DNA of 64,000 nt from Rhizorhabdus dicambivorans (lineage in GTDB: Bacteria; Pseudomonadota; Alphaproteobacteria; Sphingomonadales; Sphingomonadaceae), in NCBI RefSeq assembly GCF_002355275.1, contig NZ_CP023449.1:4690001-4754000 (forward strand), in the 5' to 3' direction. Positions 45,340 through 53,767 of this stretch are shown here, one piece after another. The position numbers and the translations under genes are program-made. Numbering within the stretch: position 1 is the first letter of the stretch; the number at the start of each line of letters is the position of its first letter. Below the pieces are notes generated by a model. That model saw only the letters and a list, made by a program, of their open reading frames with translations. It was not told the DNA's origin and ran no database searches.

Positions 45340-46824
45340 ATGAGCAACAAGAAATCGGGGATTCTCGAAAGTCTCTACGAAGATATCCGACAAATATACC
45401 TCGCTGATGCCCGCCCGTGGGTGGTTGGATATAGTGGAGGCAAGGATTCAACCACGGCGCTCCAGTTGATCTGGACGGCGATCAAGGGCCTTGCTCCGGC
45501 CCAGCGCACGAAGACCATCCACGTCATAAGCTCGGACACACTCGTCGAGACCCCGGTTGTGTCGCGTTATATTGACGAGACTTTGGCGAAGATCACTACT
45601 GCGGCGGTCGAGCAGGATATGCCTGTCGTCACCCGAAAGGTCATCCCGAGCATCGAGCGCAGCTTCTGGGTCAACCTCATCGGTCGCGGCTATCCTGCCC
45701 CATCGCGTCGGTTCCGCTGGTGTACCGAACGGCTGAAAATCGAGCCGGCAAACGACTTCATCAAGAGCTGCGTCGCCGAATATGGCGAGGTCATTATGGT
45801 CCTGGGGGTGCGCTCCCAGGAGTCTGCCACCCGCTCGCAGGTCATGGCCCTGCATCGCATCGAGGGCTCGAAGCTGTCGCGGCATTCGAGCCTGCTCAAC
45901 GCGTTCGTCTACGCACCGATCGCCGACTTCTCGACCGACGACGTGTGGACCTATCTGCTGCAGAACCCCTCGCCCTGGGGCAGCGACAACCGCGATCTGG
46001 TCGCGATGTATCGCAATGCCGCCTCGGGCGAATGTCCGCTGGTCGTCGATACAACCACGCCGTCCTGCGGCAATTCCCGGTTCGGCTGCTGGGTCTGCAC
46101 GGTCGTCGAGCGCGACAAGGCAATGGAAGCGATGATCGACAGCGGCGAGGAATGGCTGACTCCGTTGCTCGAATTTCGCGACAAGCTGTCGGAAACCCAG
46201 CGGCCCGAACTCAAGGCCCGTTTTCGCGACTACAAGCGGCGGACAGGCAAGGTACAGTTCATCGGTGAAACGGACCGGGTGATGCCTGGGCCCTACACCA
46301 TGAACTTTTGCCGCGAACTGCTGCGCGAGCTCCTGCAGACCCAGAAGGAGGTAGCAGCCGATGCGCCTCCTGGCGAAGCTCCGATCCTCATCCATGAGGC
46401 CGAGCTTCACGAAATTCGCCGGATCTGGCGCACCGAACGGGGCGACTGGCCGGACAGCGTGCCCCGGATCGTGCGCGAGGAGCTCGGCAAGGACCTCGTC
46501 TGGGTCACCGAGGATTCGGTTGCGTTCACCCAAGACGACAACGAACTGCTCGACAGCATCTGCGCCGAACTCGATGTGCCCACCGACCTGGTGGTCAAGC
46601 TGCTCGATGCCGAACGTGCTTCGCATGGCCTCAAGCGTCGCCATGCGATCCACACCAGGATCGAGGAAATCTTTCAGCACGAGTGGCGGGACCTCGAAAC
46701 GCTGGTCACCGAACGGCGCCGCACTCTGGGTCTCGATGCCGACGGGGCGCCAATTGTGCTGGGGGATGAAGACCCCGACGAGGCACTCGATGTCGACGCC
46801 GACGCACAAGTGGGTGAGCCATGA
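45340..46824 (+). CDS. dndC: DNA phosphorothioation sulfurtransferase DndC
   Basis: A 494-aa protein of the PAPS-reductase/ATP-pyrophosphatase superfamily. The PP-loop SGGKDS lies at 32-37 (VVGYSGGKDSTTALQLIW), and cysteines in CGNSRFGCWVCTVV can hold the [4Fe-4S] cluster needed for activity. DndC activates the DNA backbone and passes sulfur from DndA to it. The start at 45340 (MSNKKSG) is preferred over the GTG at 45328. Its stop overlaps dndD by 4 bp. The gene leads the dndCDEA operon. Confidence 0.93.
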   Translation: MSNKKSGILESLYEDIRQIYLADARPWVVGYSGGKDSTTALQLIWTAIKGLAPAQRTKTIHVISSDTLVETPVVSRYIDETLAKITTAAVEQDMPVVTRKVIPSIERSFWVNLIGRGYPAPSRRFRWCTERLKIEPANDFIKSCVAEYGEVIMVLGVRSQESATRSQVMALHRIEGSKLSRHSSLLNAFVYAPIADFSTDDVWTYLLQNPSPWGSDNRDLVAMYRNAASGECPLVVDTTTPSCGNSRFGCWVCTVVERDKAMEAMIDSGEEWLTPLLEFRDKLSETQRPELKARFRDYKRRTGKVQFIGETDRVMPGPYTMNFCRELLRELLQTQKEVAADAPPGEAPILIHEAELHEIRRIWRTERGDWPDSVPRIVREELGKDLVWVTEDSVAFTQDDNELLDSICAELDVPTDLVVKLLDAERASHGLKRRHAIHTRIEEIFQHEWRDLETLVTERRRTLGLDADGAPIVLGDEDPDEALDVDADAQVGEP

Positions 46825-48806
46825 TCCTTCGCGCCATCCATCTCGAAAACTTTGGTCTCTACGCCGGACGGCAGACGCTGGATCTGGTCCCTCGCGGACG
46901 TTCGGTGGTTCTGGTCGGCGGGCGCAACGGCGCGGGCAAGACGACGCTACTCGAAGCGGTGCGGCTGGCGCTCTACGGCCGGCGCGCCCTAGGCTATCGT
47001 GTCGCCCAGTCCGAGTACGAGCTCTATCTGCGGCGCCGAATCCACGTCGGTGGTGATGAGCCGTGCACAGAAGCCTCCGTCGGTCTCGAGTTCGACTATG
47101 CCGAAGGCCATGAGCGCAACCGGTACGTCGTGACCCGGCGCTGGACCGCCAAGGCCAACCAGGTCGCCGAAGTGCTCCATCTGGAAAAGGACGGAGCGCC
47201 CGTCACCTCAGTGCCCCGCGAAGAGTGGCATAGTTTCCTCCACGAGCTGATCCCGCCCGGGGTTTCCCAGCTCTTCTTCTTCGACGGCGAGAAGATCGCA
47301 GAAATTGCGCATGACGGACCCGATGAAGGCCTCGGCGAGGCCGTTCGTGGCTTGCTCGGGATCGAATTGGTCGATCGCCTGCAAACCGACCTCGGGCTCT
47401 ATCTGGCGCGCCACGCCAAGGGTGCCGACCGTGCTGCGGCCGAGCGTTACGAACAATGCGTGCGCGAACTGGTCGCGTGCGACGAGGATTGTCAGCGTCT
47501 CAGCGACGACGTCGATGAGTTGCGCTCGGTTCACGCCGGGCACGAGCGCCGCGTCCAGAACGTGCGGCAGCGCTTCGTATCCGAAGGCGGTGATGCGGCC
47601 GGACAGCGAATTTCGCTGGAAGCCACCCGCGCCGAGGTCCGGGGACAGATTGGCCGGCGCGAGACCGAATTGAAAGAACTGGCTGGCGGTCTGTTGCCAT
47701 TTGCCATGGCGCCACGGCTGGTGAAGCGTTTCGCGGATGCCTTGCACGAAGCGGGCGATCCTGGCGCAGAAGTGGCCCTTGCCGTGCTCCGTCAACGGAT
47801 GCTCGAGTGGAAAGCGACCGCCGAACCCACCCGCGAGGCGGCGTGGAAGAAGGCGCATTGGGACGATCTCGATCGGTTCCTGAACACCGAGGGTGCGAGC
47901 AAGGTCGGCGCCGAACTCTCTTGGCTCGAGCCCGGTGAGCGCCGTAGCCTCATGGCGCGGCTCGAGGAGGTCCGGGGCAAGACGTCGGAGCGGGCGCGCC
48001 TGCTGGCCTCCGACTTGTCGGCGATGACCAACCGGCTTCGCGACTTGGAAGCCGAGCTCCAGCGCGCTTCGGGGCAAGGCACCGACAGCGTACTCGAGGA
48101 GTTGAACGAGGCACAGATCCAGCTCTCGGCGGCCGAGGCCCAGCTGAAGGCGCGCCAGGAAGACTTGCGCCATGCCGAATATCGCCGCTCAACCCTACAG
48201 CGGGAAAAGCGTAAGCTCGAGGAAGCCCAGGTCGAGGCGCGCGATGCCGCCGGGCGCGTGAGTCTCGCCCAGAGGGTCGGCAGCGTGCTGCAGCGTTATG
48301 AGGAGCAATTGCTTGACCTCAAACTCGCCCAGCTCAAGGCGGCCTTCGTCGAGCGCTTCAATCACCTTGTCCGCAAGGACAATTTCGTCGCTGATGTGCG
48401 CATCGATCGCGCAACCTTCGATACCGTGCTGATCGATGCCGATGGGCGCGAGCTACACAAATCGAGCCTGTCGGCTGGCGAAAAGCAGGTTTATGCGACG
48501 GCCATGCTCTGGGCGCTTGCCCATACCAGCGGGCGCGAGTTGCCGATGATCATCGATACACCGCTCGCGCGTCTCGACAGCGAGCACCGCACGGCGCTGG
48601 TCGAGCGCTACTTCCCGGCAGCCAGCCACCAGGTCATCGTGCTGTCGACTGATACCGAAGTCGATAGTGAACTTCTTGACCGGCTCATGCCGAACGTCAG
48701 CCACAGCTATCACCTCGATTACGATCACGACCGCAGGGCCACGTCAGTACGGCCGGGCTATTTCGGGGATACAGACGGATCGCACGATGCGCTTCAACAA
48801 GCTTAA
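46821..48806 (+). CDS. dndD: DNA sulfur modification protein DndD (SMC-like ATPase)
   Basis: A 661-aa ATPase with Walker A GGRNGAGKT (33-41), a central coiled coil, the signature SSLSAGEKQVYATAML and Walker B PMIIDTPLARLD. It follows the Rad50/SMC pattern of DndD, which is thought to nick or remodel DNA to admit sulfur. It is coupled by ATGA to dndC and overlaps dndE by 20 bp, which confirms the conserved dndC-D-E order. Confidence 0.93.
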   Translation: MILRAIHLENFGLYAGRQTLDLVPRGRSVVLVGGRNGAGKTTLLEAVRLALYGRRALGYRVAQSEYELYLRRRIHVGGDEPCTEASVGLEFDYAEGHERNRYVVTRRWTAKANQVAEVLHLEKDGAPVTSVPREEWHSFLHELIPPGVSQLFFFDGEKIAEIAHDGPDEGLGEAVRGLLGIELVDRLQTDLGLYLARHAKGADRAAAERYEQCVRELVACDEDCQRLSDDVDELRSVHAGHERRVQNVRQRFVSEGGDAAGQRISLEATRAEVRGQIGRRETELKELAGGLLPFAMAPRLVKRFADALHEAGDPGAEVALAVLRQRMLEWKATAEPTREAAWKKAHWDDLDRFLNTEGASKVGAELSWLEPGERRSLMARLEEVRGKTSERARLLASDLSAMTNRLRDLEAELQRASGQGTDSVLEELNEAQIQLSAAEAQLKARQEDLRHAEYRRSTLQREKRKLEEAQVEARDAAGRVSLAQRVGSVLQRYEEQLLDLKLAQLKAAFVERFNHLVRKDNFVADVRIDRATFDTVLIDADGRELHKSSLSAGEKQVYATAMLWALAHTSGRELPMIIDTPLARLDSEHRTALVERYFPAASHQVIVLSTDTEVDSELLDRLMPNVSHSYHLDYDHDRRATSVRPGYFGDTDGSHDALQQA

Positions 48807-49164
48807 GATCTCAGCGGACGCCACAAGCCGTCTGCGCTCGCTGCGCCAGCGGACGGGCCTCACGCCGAACCTCCTGTGCCGGGCAGCGATCATGTTGTCG
48901 CTGGAGGAAGGACCCGTCGGCCAAGGGGCAAGGCCTGACGAAAATGGTCAGGAGTTCAATGCCTATACGCTGACCGGGGATTACAACGGGCTCATCGGCG
49001 CCCTGCTGCGCTTTGTTGAGGAGACCGAGCCAGGTCGCGAAGAGGTGCTCGGAAACGAAGAACTCGTCGCGCGGCTGCGCACTCATATCCATCGGGGCGT
49101 GGCGACGCTCTCGGTGCGGGCCAAATCCCCTGCCGATCTGGCGCGGCTGGCCATGGCGGCATGA
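48787..49164 (+). CDS. dndE: DNA sulfur modification protein DndE
   Basis: A 125-aa protein starting MRFNKLKISADATSRLRSLR and containing RTGLTPNLLCRAAIMLSLEE, the conserved DndE core. DndE is a nicked-DNA-binding protein of the modification complex. Its length is normal. The start overlaps the last 20 bp of dndD and its stop overlaps dndA by 4 bp. Confidence 0.92.
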   Translation: MRFNKLKISADATSRLRSLRQRTGLTPNLLCRAAIMLSLEEGPVGQGARPDENGQEFNAYTLTGDYNGLIGALLRFVEETEPGREEVLGNEELVARLRTHIHRGVATLSVRAKSPADLARLAMAA

Positions 49165-50324
49165 GCGCGCCGACGCCGCTCTACCTCGACCATAATGCGA
49201 CGACCCCGGTCGATCCGCGCGTCGTCGACCGAATGTTGCCCTATTTCACCGAGGTTTTCGGCAACCCGGCAAGCGTCGAGCACGTTCACGGCAATCGGGC
49301 GCAGGCGGCGGTCAAACGGGCCCGCGAGCAAGTGGCGCAAGCCATCGGCGCGCGCGAGAACGAGATTGTCTTCACCGGCAGCTGCACCGAGGCCAACAAC
49401 CTCGCCATCCTTGGCGCGGCGCGGGCCAATCCCGACAAGCGCCACATCGTTACCACAGCTGTCGAGCATCCATCTGTGCTCGAACCCTTCCGCCAGCTTG
49501 AACGGGAAGGCTGGGACATCACCGTCCTGGGAGTCGATGAACAGGGCACGGTGGCACCGGCCGATGTGGCAGCGTCCTTGCGCGCAGACACGCTACTTGT
49601 GTCCGTCATGGGCGCCAATAACGAAGTCGGAACGATCCAGCCGATTGAGGAAATCGGTGACATTTGCGCGCGGGCGGGGGTTCTGTTCCACAGCGATCTC
49701 GCCCAGTTGCTGAGTTGCCGGAAGGTCGATGTGGCGACGGCCAATATCCACCTTGCCAGCATCTCGGGGCACAAACTCTATGGTCCCAAGGGCGTCGGCG
49801 CACTGTATGTCCGCTCCCGGTCTCCGCGTGCGAAGGTTGCGCCGATCCTGTTTGGGGGCGGCCAGGAGAAGGGACTGCGTCCGGCGACGGTCAATGTACC
49901 GCTCGTCGTCGGGCTTGGCGAAGCGCTGCTGCTGGCAACGCGGCAATGTGCGGCGGACTCAGCGCGGCTGGCCGCCATGTCGGGCGCATTCCGGGACCAT
50001 ATCGCGGCTCACCTCGAGGGTGTGTCGTTCAATGGGCACCCCACCGAGCGCCTGCCGGGAAACAGCTCGATCTCAATTGCCGGGGTCGAACCGCTGGCGC
50101 TGATGCACAAGCTCAACCCCTTTGCGAGCTTTTCAGCATCGAGTGCGTGTTCGACCGAGAAGGTCGAGACGAGCCCGGTGCTACTGGCGATGTTCGGCGA
50201 CAGTGCGCGCGCGCGCCAGGCGTTCCGGGTCTCGCCCGGGCGGTTCACCGACAAGGTGGCGCTGATGGATTTTGCCCAGCAGCTCGTCGCCGAGGCTGCG
50301 CAATTGCGCCAGTTCGCGGGCTAG
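49161..50324 (+). CDS. dndA: Cysteine desulfurase DndA
   Basis: A 387-aa NifS/IscS-like PLP enzyme. It starts with YLDHNATTPVDPRV, has the PLP lysine K205 in SISGHKLYGPKG, the HSDLAQ cofactor segment (177-182), and the sulfur-carrying loop Cys in SACSTEKVETSPVL. It supplies sulfur to DndC. In many dnd loci dndA is divergent or absent and IscS serves instead; here it ends the same operon, as in archaeal-type dndCDEA loci. It overlaps dndE by 4 bp. Confidence 0.9.
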   Translation: MSAPTPLYLDHNATTPVDPRVVDRMLPYFTEVFGNPASVEHVHGNRAQAAVKRAREQVAQAIGARENEIVFTGSCTEANNLAILGAARANPDKRHIVTTAVEHPSVLEPFRQLEREGWDITVLGVDEQGTVAPADVAASLRADTLLVSVMGANNEVGTIQPIEEIGDICARAGVLFHSDLAQLLSCRKVDVATANIHLASISGHKLYGPKGVGALYVRSRSPRAKVAPILFGGGQEKGLRPATVNVPLVVGLGEALLLATRQCAADSARLAAMSGAFRDHIAAHLEGVSFNGHPTERLPGNSSISIAGVEPLALMHKLNPFASFSASSACSTEKVETSPVLLAMFGDSARARQAFRVSPGRFTDKVALMDFAQQLVAEAAQLRQFAG

Positions 50325-50612
50325 GCGACGGATGGTGCGGGCATGAGCGCACCCGGCGATCTTTTCGTTCCCATCATGGTCGCTCTGATGGCCGAGGCCA
50401 TCCCCGGCGGCTAATTTCACTCCCTCGCAGCCCAAGCACTGATCAGACCGCCGAACCGGCGTGGCGGTGATGTCAGGTCCTTTGTTTCACGAGGTCCGGC
50501 TTTTCGCACAATCCGGGTGGGGAAAGCCCTTCCCTAACGTCCAGCCAAGCGTGCCGCTTGTCTGAGCGTACCCCTTCGACAGTCAGACGCCGCAAGTGCG
50601 GCGTCCTAGAGG
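50325..50612. other. Region downstream of the Dnd operon with hairpins
   Basis: No gene is supported. It holds a near-hairpin GGGGAA...TTCCC (around 50519-50535) that matches the hairpin at 19179-19194, and a perfect 8-bp stem-loop GACGCCGC/GCGGCGTC with AAGT loop (50586-50605). Both belong with the leader of the next genes. A 23-codon frame from 50343 is too short to support. Confidence 0.4.
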
Positions 50613-50690
50613 GAGAGTCAGGCGGGTGGATCCGTGACGGATTGAAGGGGGTGAGAGCAGTTCGCCGCTGGTCCGTCGCGGAGACCGCAC
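50613..50690 (+). promoter_or_regulatory. Conserved hairpin leader, copy C (DUF2958 genes)
   Basis: A diverged copy of the leader seen before DUF932 and parB, recognisable by GAGAGT, GGCGGG, CGTGACGG and GAGAG in the same order. The stem is GACGGA (50636-50641) with TCCGTC (50672-50677). Compared with GACGGG/CCCGTC in copies A and B, one G-C pair is replaced by A-T on both sides, a compensatory change that supports a real RNA helix. A GGAG follows at 50680. Confidence 0.5.
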
Positions 50691-50780
50691 ATGGCCCGTG
50701 GCATTATACACTCGACCACTCAGCCCCCCCACTATCAGCGCATCGATGCGAAGATCATTTACGGGAGGGCAGCGGCATGA
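50691..50780 (+). CDS. Possible 29-aa leader peptide coupled to DUF2958 gene
   Basis: ATG at 50691, 7 bases after a GGAG, encodes MARGIIHSTTQPPHYQRIDA and nine more residues. Its TGA overlaps the ATG of the DUF2958 gene (ATGA), a translational-coupling arrangement. It occupies the same place relative to leader copy C as the DUF932 and ParB starts do to copies A and B. Coding is plausible but unproven. Confidence 0.4.
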   Translation: MARGIIHSTTQPPHYQRIDAKIIYGRAAA

Positions 50781-51175
50781 AGCTCTTACCGCCCGCTCTC
50801 TATGCGGCTCTTCGCGCCAATCACGTCGCGCGGGGCAAGCGGCTTCGTCAGGGCGTCGACCGGTTCGATCCGGTTCCCCTTCTTCGCCTGTTCAATCCCA
50901 TAGGCGCGGCCATATGGCTTGCGACCGAAATTGATGAAGACGGCGTCCTGTTCGGCCTGGCCGATCTTGGTTTCGGTTGTCCGGAGCTCGGTTACTTTTC
51001 GCTCGAGGAGCTTCAATCGATCCGATTGCCGTTTGGCCTCAGAATCGAGCACGACGGCTCGTTTGTCGGATGCCACCCTCTCTCTGTCTATGCGCGAGTA
51101 GCCACACGAGTTGGTTCGCTGCTGGAGGTTGAGCGCCGCCTTCACGAAGCTGCTGCCTTGAAGGGTGAACGGTGA
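50777..51175 (+). CDS. DUF2958 domain-containing protein
   Basis: A 132-aa protein, MKLLPPALYAALRANHVARG, with PVPLLRLFNPIGAAIWLATE, DLGFGCPELGYFSLEELQSI and the C-terminal helix, all characteristic of DUF2958, a small family common on alphaproteobacterial plasmids and ICEs. Its function is unknown. GGGAGGG precedes the ATG at 50777. Its stop overlaps the next start by one base. Confidence 0.85.
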   Translation: MKLLPPALYAALRANHVARGKRLRQGVDRFDPVPLLRLFNPIGAAIWLATEIDEDGVLFGLADLGFGCPELGYFSLEELQSIRLPFGLRIEHDGSFVGCHPLSVYARVATRVGSLLEVERRLHEAAALKGER

Positions 51176-51519
51176 TGTCTGCCACGTCGCCAGGCGGCCC
51201 CTTCTCCGAAGCGCGCCAATGCAAACACTGTCGGCATTGGCGCGCTCCACCGCAATTCCAGATCAGAGCATGGGAGGCGTTCAAACAAGGCGTGTCGGCA
51301 CGACGGGTCAAATCCCCGACCGGCCAGTGCGATCAGGTTCTGACGCAACCCGGCAAGCCCATCTCCACGTCGGCAACCCCACCTGGCTTCACCTGTCTGA
51401 ACTTCGCTCGTCTATGCGATCCTACCAGCGCCAGACCTCCGGGAATTGTGACCGTGCATGAGGACGGGCGACTTGTCTGGAGTGGTCCGGAGGAAGACCT
51501 GCCGGAAGAATACCGCTAG
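51175..51519 (+). CDS. Hypothetical protein with CxxCxxW motif, 114 aa
   Basis: It starts MSATSPGGPFSEARQCKHCR. The CKHCRHW motif near residue 16 and further Cys residues (QCDQVLTQ, FTCLNFARLCDP) could bind zinc. No known family is recognised. Its ATG overlaps the stop of the DUF2958 gene (TGATG), so the two are coupled. Confidence 0.5.
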   Translation: MSATSPGGPFSEARQCKHCRHWRAPPQFQIRAWEAFKQGVSARRVKSPTGQCDQVLTQPGKPISTSATPPGFTCLNFARLCDPTSARPPGIVTVHEDGRLVWSGPEEDLPEEYR

Positions 51520-51845
51520 CCTCATATTCTCGGGACTCTATCGTAACGGCGAGAGTTGGTCGCGCACCGAAGTTCCGACGACCACGAATCGCTTCAGCCA
51601 GGGGTAACTCCTGCATTGGTTCAAATGGATGTGTCCGCTTGCTCCTAACACGCACGGCCCACCCCACTCTCAAAGGCCAATCCGTTGGCCGCCCCCGAGC
51701 CTCCTTCAATCAACCCGTGAAGGGTCCGCTACGCTGCGCGTGCGGCCACTGCGGCCTGCTGCCTTCGTGGTGATTGCGGCTTTGCGCCGTCTGTCCGGGG
51801 CCTGTCGAGCGGGGATGGTCCCTGCTCCGAGACAGGAGCTCGAAC
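51520..51845. other. Intergenic region, 326 bp
   Basis: No supported gene. Just before the next start a 5-bp stem GCTCC/GGAGC (51824-51828 and 51835-51839) encloses the ribosome-binding GGAG, which could limit translation. Nothing else stands out. Confidence 0.4.
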
Positions 51846-52010
51846 ATGTCACTCACCATCGCACAGCGTCACGCCTGGAGCCTCGCCCGCACCCTGATGG
51901 TCTGCATCACACTGTTCCACGCCGGCAGCGGCTATGCCGCAGTTCCCAGTTCCGAATTCGATGGCGATGCCGACAGCATCGTTCGCGAATATGACCCGTT
52001 CAATCCCTGA
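51846..52010 (+). CDS. Small exported hypothetical protein, 54 aa
   Basis: Begins MSLTIAQRHAWSLARTLMVC with a hydrophobic core ending HAGSGYAA, which looks like a signal peptide or membrane anchor, then a short acidic tail (SEFDGDADSIVREYDPFNP). GGAG lies 7 bases before the start. Similar small exported proteins occur in conjugative elements, but I cannot name a family. Confidence 0.5.
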   Translation: MSLTIAQRHAWSLARTLMVCITLFHAGSGYAAVPSSEFDGDADSIVREYDPFNP

Positions 52011-52154
52011 ACGCGTCACAGCGCACATCACTCGCAGGCCGGATGCCGATCGGGTATTCCGGCTTGCGCTCACGTCTGCTATGAAATCCAAGCACATTGC
52101 GCTGCGGTGGAGGTGGAGAGCGCGTCCCTTGCCCTTGGCTTCAAGGAGGACGCC

Positions 52155-52559
52155 ATGCTGATCGGCTTTGCCCTGATAATCGTCGCAGTTTTTCTGATCT
52201 GCGCACTTCTGTTCCGCCTTTCGATCCATGCCCTGCCTTTGTTCGTGGCCTTTCTCGCTGGGTCGGCAACCTATCGCGGCGACAACGGGATTCTCGCCGC
52301 ACTTGCCGCCGCGGCCATTGCCGCGATCGTGCTGCTCGCCGTCGCCCAGTTCGGACTGGCCTTCGCCAAGTCCGACCTGACGCGGGCGGCGATCGGCATT
52401 GCCTTCGCAGTTCCTGCCGCGGTCGCGGGCTATCATGCAGTCCACGGCATCGCGGCTGCGACCCTGCCGCAAAGCGCTTGGCAGATTGTCGTTTCGCTGA
52501 TCGGTGCCGCCGTCATTGCGAGTGCTTCGTGGACACAATGGAGCCGTGCCCGCCCTTAG
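52155..52559 (+). CDS. Membrane protein, about four helices, 134 aa
   Basis: MLIGFALIIVAVFLICALLF is followed by three further hydrophobic helices with Ala-rich segments (AALAAAAIAAIVLLAV, AAIGIAFAVPAAVAGY, IVVSLIGAAVIASAS). AAGGAGG supports the start at 52155. No domain is recognised. It is probably an inner-membrane protein of the element, with a terminator hairpin directly downstream. Confidence 0.6.
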   Translation: MLIGFALIIVAVFLICALLFRLSIHALPLFVAFLAGSATYRGDNGILAALAAAAIAAIVLLAVAQFGLAFAKSDLTRAAIGIAFAVPAAVAGYHAVHGIAAATLPQSAWQIVVSLIGAAVIASASWTQWSRARP

Positions 52560-52575
52560 CACCGGCGTCCCCCAA

Positions 52576-52605
52576 AGCCCCGCCCGGCAAATGCGGTGCG
52601 GGGCT
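52576..52605 (+). terminator. Hairpin after membrane-protein gene
   Basis: A perfect 8-bp stem AGCCCCGC/GCGGGGCT with a 14-base loop starts 17 bp after the stop. No U tract follows, so termination is inferred from stem strength and position. Confidence 0.45.
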
Positions 52606-53167
52606 GGCACGGTTAGACCGGCCGTTACGGGGCAGGCGATGGATCAAGCGAGGTCTGCCTTCGTCGTTCCGGGCGGGAGCAAGGTGGGGCGGTTGCCAGG
52701 TCGATCCAGCCAGGACCATCCCGCCTTCCGAGATCTTGTGAGTGTCGGGCCGATTGCAGCGTCGAGAATGGACCTCAGAAGGCGCGTTGCAGTCGCAAGG
52801 CTCCAGGATGCGAGACCGATCAGCAATTCCACCGGCGGTGAACATCGCCCTGCTCGTTGCTCGGTCTGGCAAGTCCGGGAAGGGCCATGGCTTCCTGCTC
52901 AAGTGTGACCCGAGCCCAATGCCGCCTCTCCAATGGCTTTGGTTGGCAGGGGATGGCTTCGCCGCTTGATCCCTTGCTGCAACGCCGTCTCAGCCGACTT
53001 TCTTCCCCTGCGTGTGCCACGCATTCCTCGCGAGGCAAGAAAGCCGCCTAGCCGCCGTCCTCCACTCGCGTTCCGGCCGTCCCGGTGCAGCGGGCACAAG
53101 CCCCTGCCTTCAACCAGCCATCGAGGCCGCGATGGGCGCGGGTTCGACCAACTTGAAGGAACTCATC
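52606..53167. other. Intergenic region, about 560 bp
   Basis: I find no coding sequence with a ribosome-binding site or family resemblance in any frame. The stretch has the base composition of the element but no repeats. The AAGGA for the DUF736 gene is at its right end. It may be a decayed gene. Confidence 0.35.
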
Positions 53168-53488
53168 ATGGCCAACATCGGCACTTTCACCAAGACCGGC
53201 AACGAATACAAGGGCGAGATCGTCACCATGTCGGTGCAGCAGAAGAACGTCCGCATCGTCCCCGAAGCCAGCGACAACGAGAACGCGCCGTCGCACCGGG
53301 TCTTCGTCGGCCGCGCGGAAATCGGCGCCGCCTGGACCAAGACCTCGAACGAAGGCCGCGACTATCTCTCGGTCAAGCTCGACGATCCCAGCTTCACCGC
53401 CCCGATCTTCGCCAACCTCTTCGACGACGAAGACGGCAAGTCCTTCAACCTGATCTGGTCGCGCGCTCGCCGCACCAACGGCGACTGA
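53168..53488 (+). CDS. DUF736 family protein (copy 1)
   Basis: A 106-aa protein, MANIGTFTKTGNEYKGEIVT, with the DUF736 core VPEASDNENAPSHRVFVGRAEIGAAWTK and a C-terminal LIWSRARR. DUF736 proteins are near-universal in alphaproteobacterial conjugative elements; the function is unknown. Length is normal. A strong hairpin follows. A second, diverged copy is at 57751. Confidence 0.9.
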   Translation: MANIGTFTKTGNEYKGEIVTMSVQQKNVRIVPEASDNENAPSHRVFVGRAEIGAAWTKTSNEGRDYLSVKLDDPSFTAPIFANLFDDEDGKSFNLIWSRARRTNGD

Positions 53489-53498
53489 CCGCCAAGCC

Positions 53499-53528
53499 AG
53501 CCCCGCCCGGCACCTGCCGGGCGGGGCT
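53499..53528. terminator. Strong hairpin between convergent DUF736 and XRE genes
   Basis: A perfect 14-bp stem, AGCCCCGCCCGGCA (53499-53512) with TGCCGGGCGGGGCT (53515-53528), separated by two bases. It lies between convergent stops and would terminate both transcripts. Confidence 0.65.
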
Positions 53529-53557
53529 TAGGCATGTTCATCGACAGAGCCGGAAGC

Positions 53558-53767
53558 TCAGGGTTGCTGCAGCAGAAGTGAGGCGTCGATCTTCAACTCA
53601 CGCGCAAGCTTTTCGATGACGTCAACGGTAGCCGCGTATTGACAGCGCTCGAGGCTGCTGACGTAGGTCCTGTCGATGTCGGCGCGATGGGCAAGCTCTT
53701 CCTGCGACAAACCCGCTGCCAACCGGTGCCGTTTCAAATTCTCTGCAAGGACCTCGCGCAAAGTCAT
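53558..53767 (-). CDS. XRE-family helix-turn-helix regulator (QseC-like)
   Basis: A 69-aa protein that is almost entirely one Cro/CI helix-turn-helix: LRRHRLAAGLSQEELAHRAD-type helices (residues about 10-35), then DRTYVSSLERCQYAAT. The start is the ATG at 53767. It is divergent from a DUF2285 gene (54060), as QseC is from QseM in the Mesorhizobium symbiosis ICEs. Palindrome ATTGCGCGCAAT (53766-53777) overlaps its start, consistent with autoregulation. Confidence 0.8.
   Translation of the reverse strand: MTLREVLAENLKRHRLAAGLSQEELAHRADIDRTYVSSLERCQYAATVDVIEKLARELKIDASLLLQQP

Noticed and set aside
36929-50324. DndFGH or SspE restriction genes
   Set aside because: No encoded protein here has the expected size or motifs of DptF, DptG, DptH (a large HerA-like protein) or SspE, so none is claimed.
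50343-50414. 23-codon frame after dndA
   Set aside because: Too short and without a clear ribosome-binding site.
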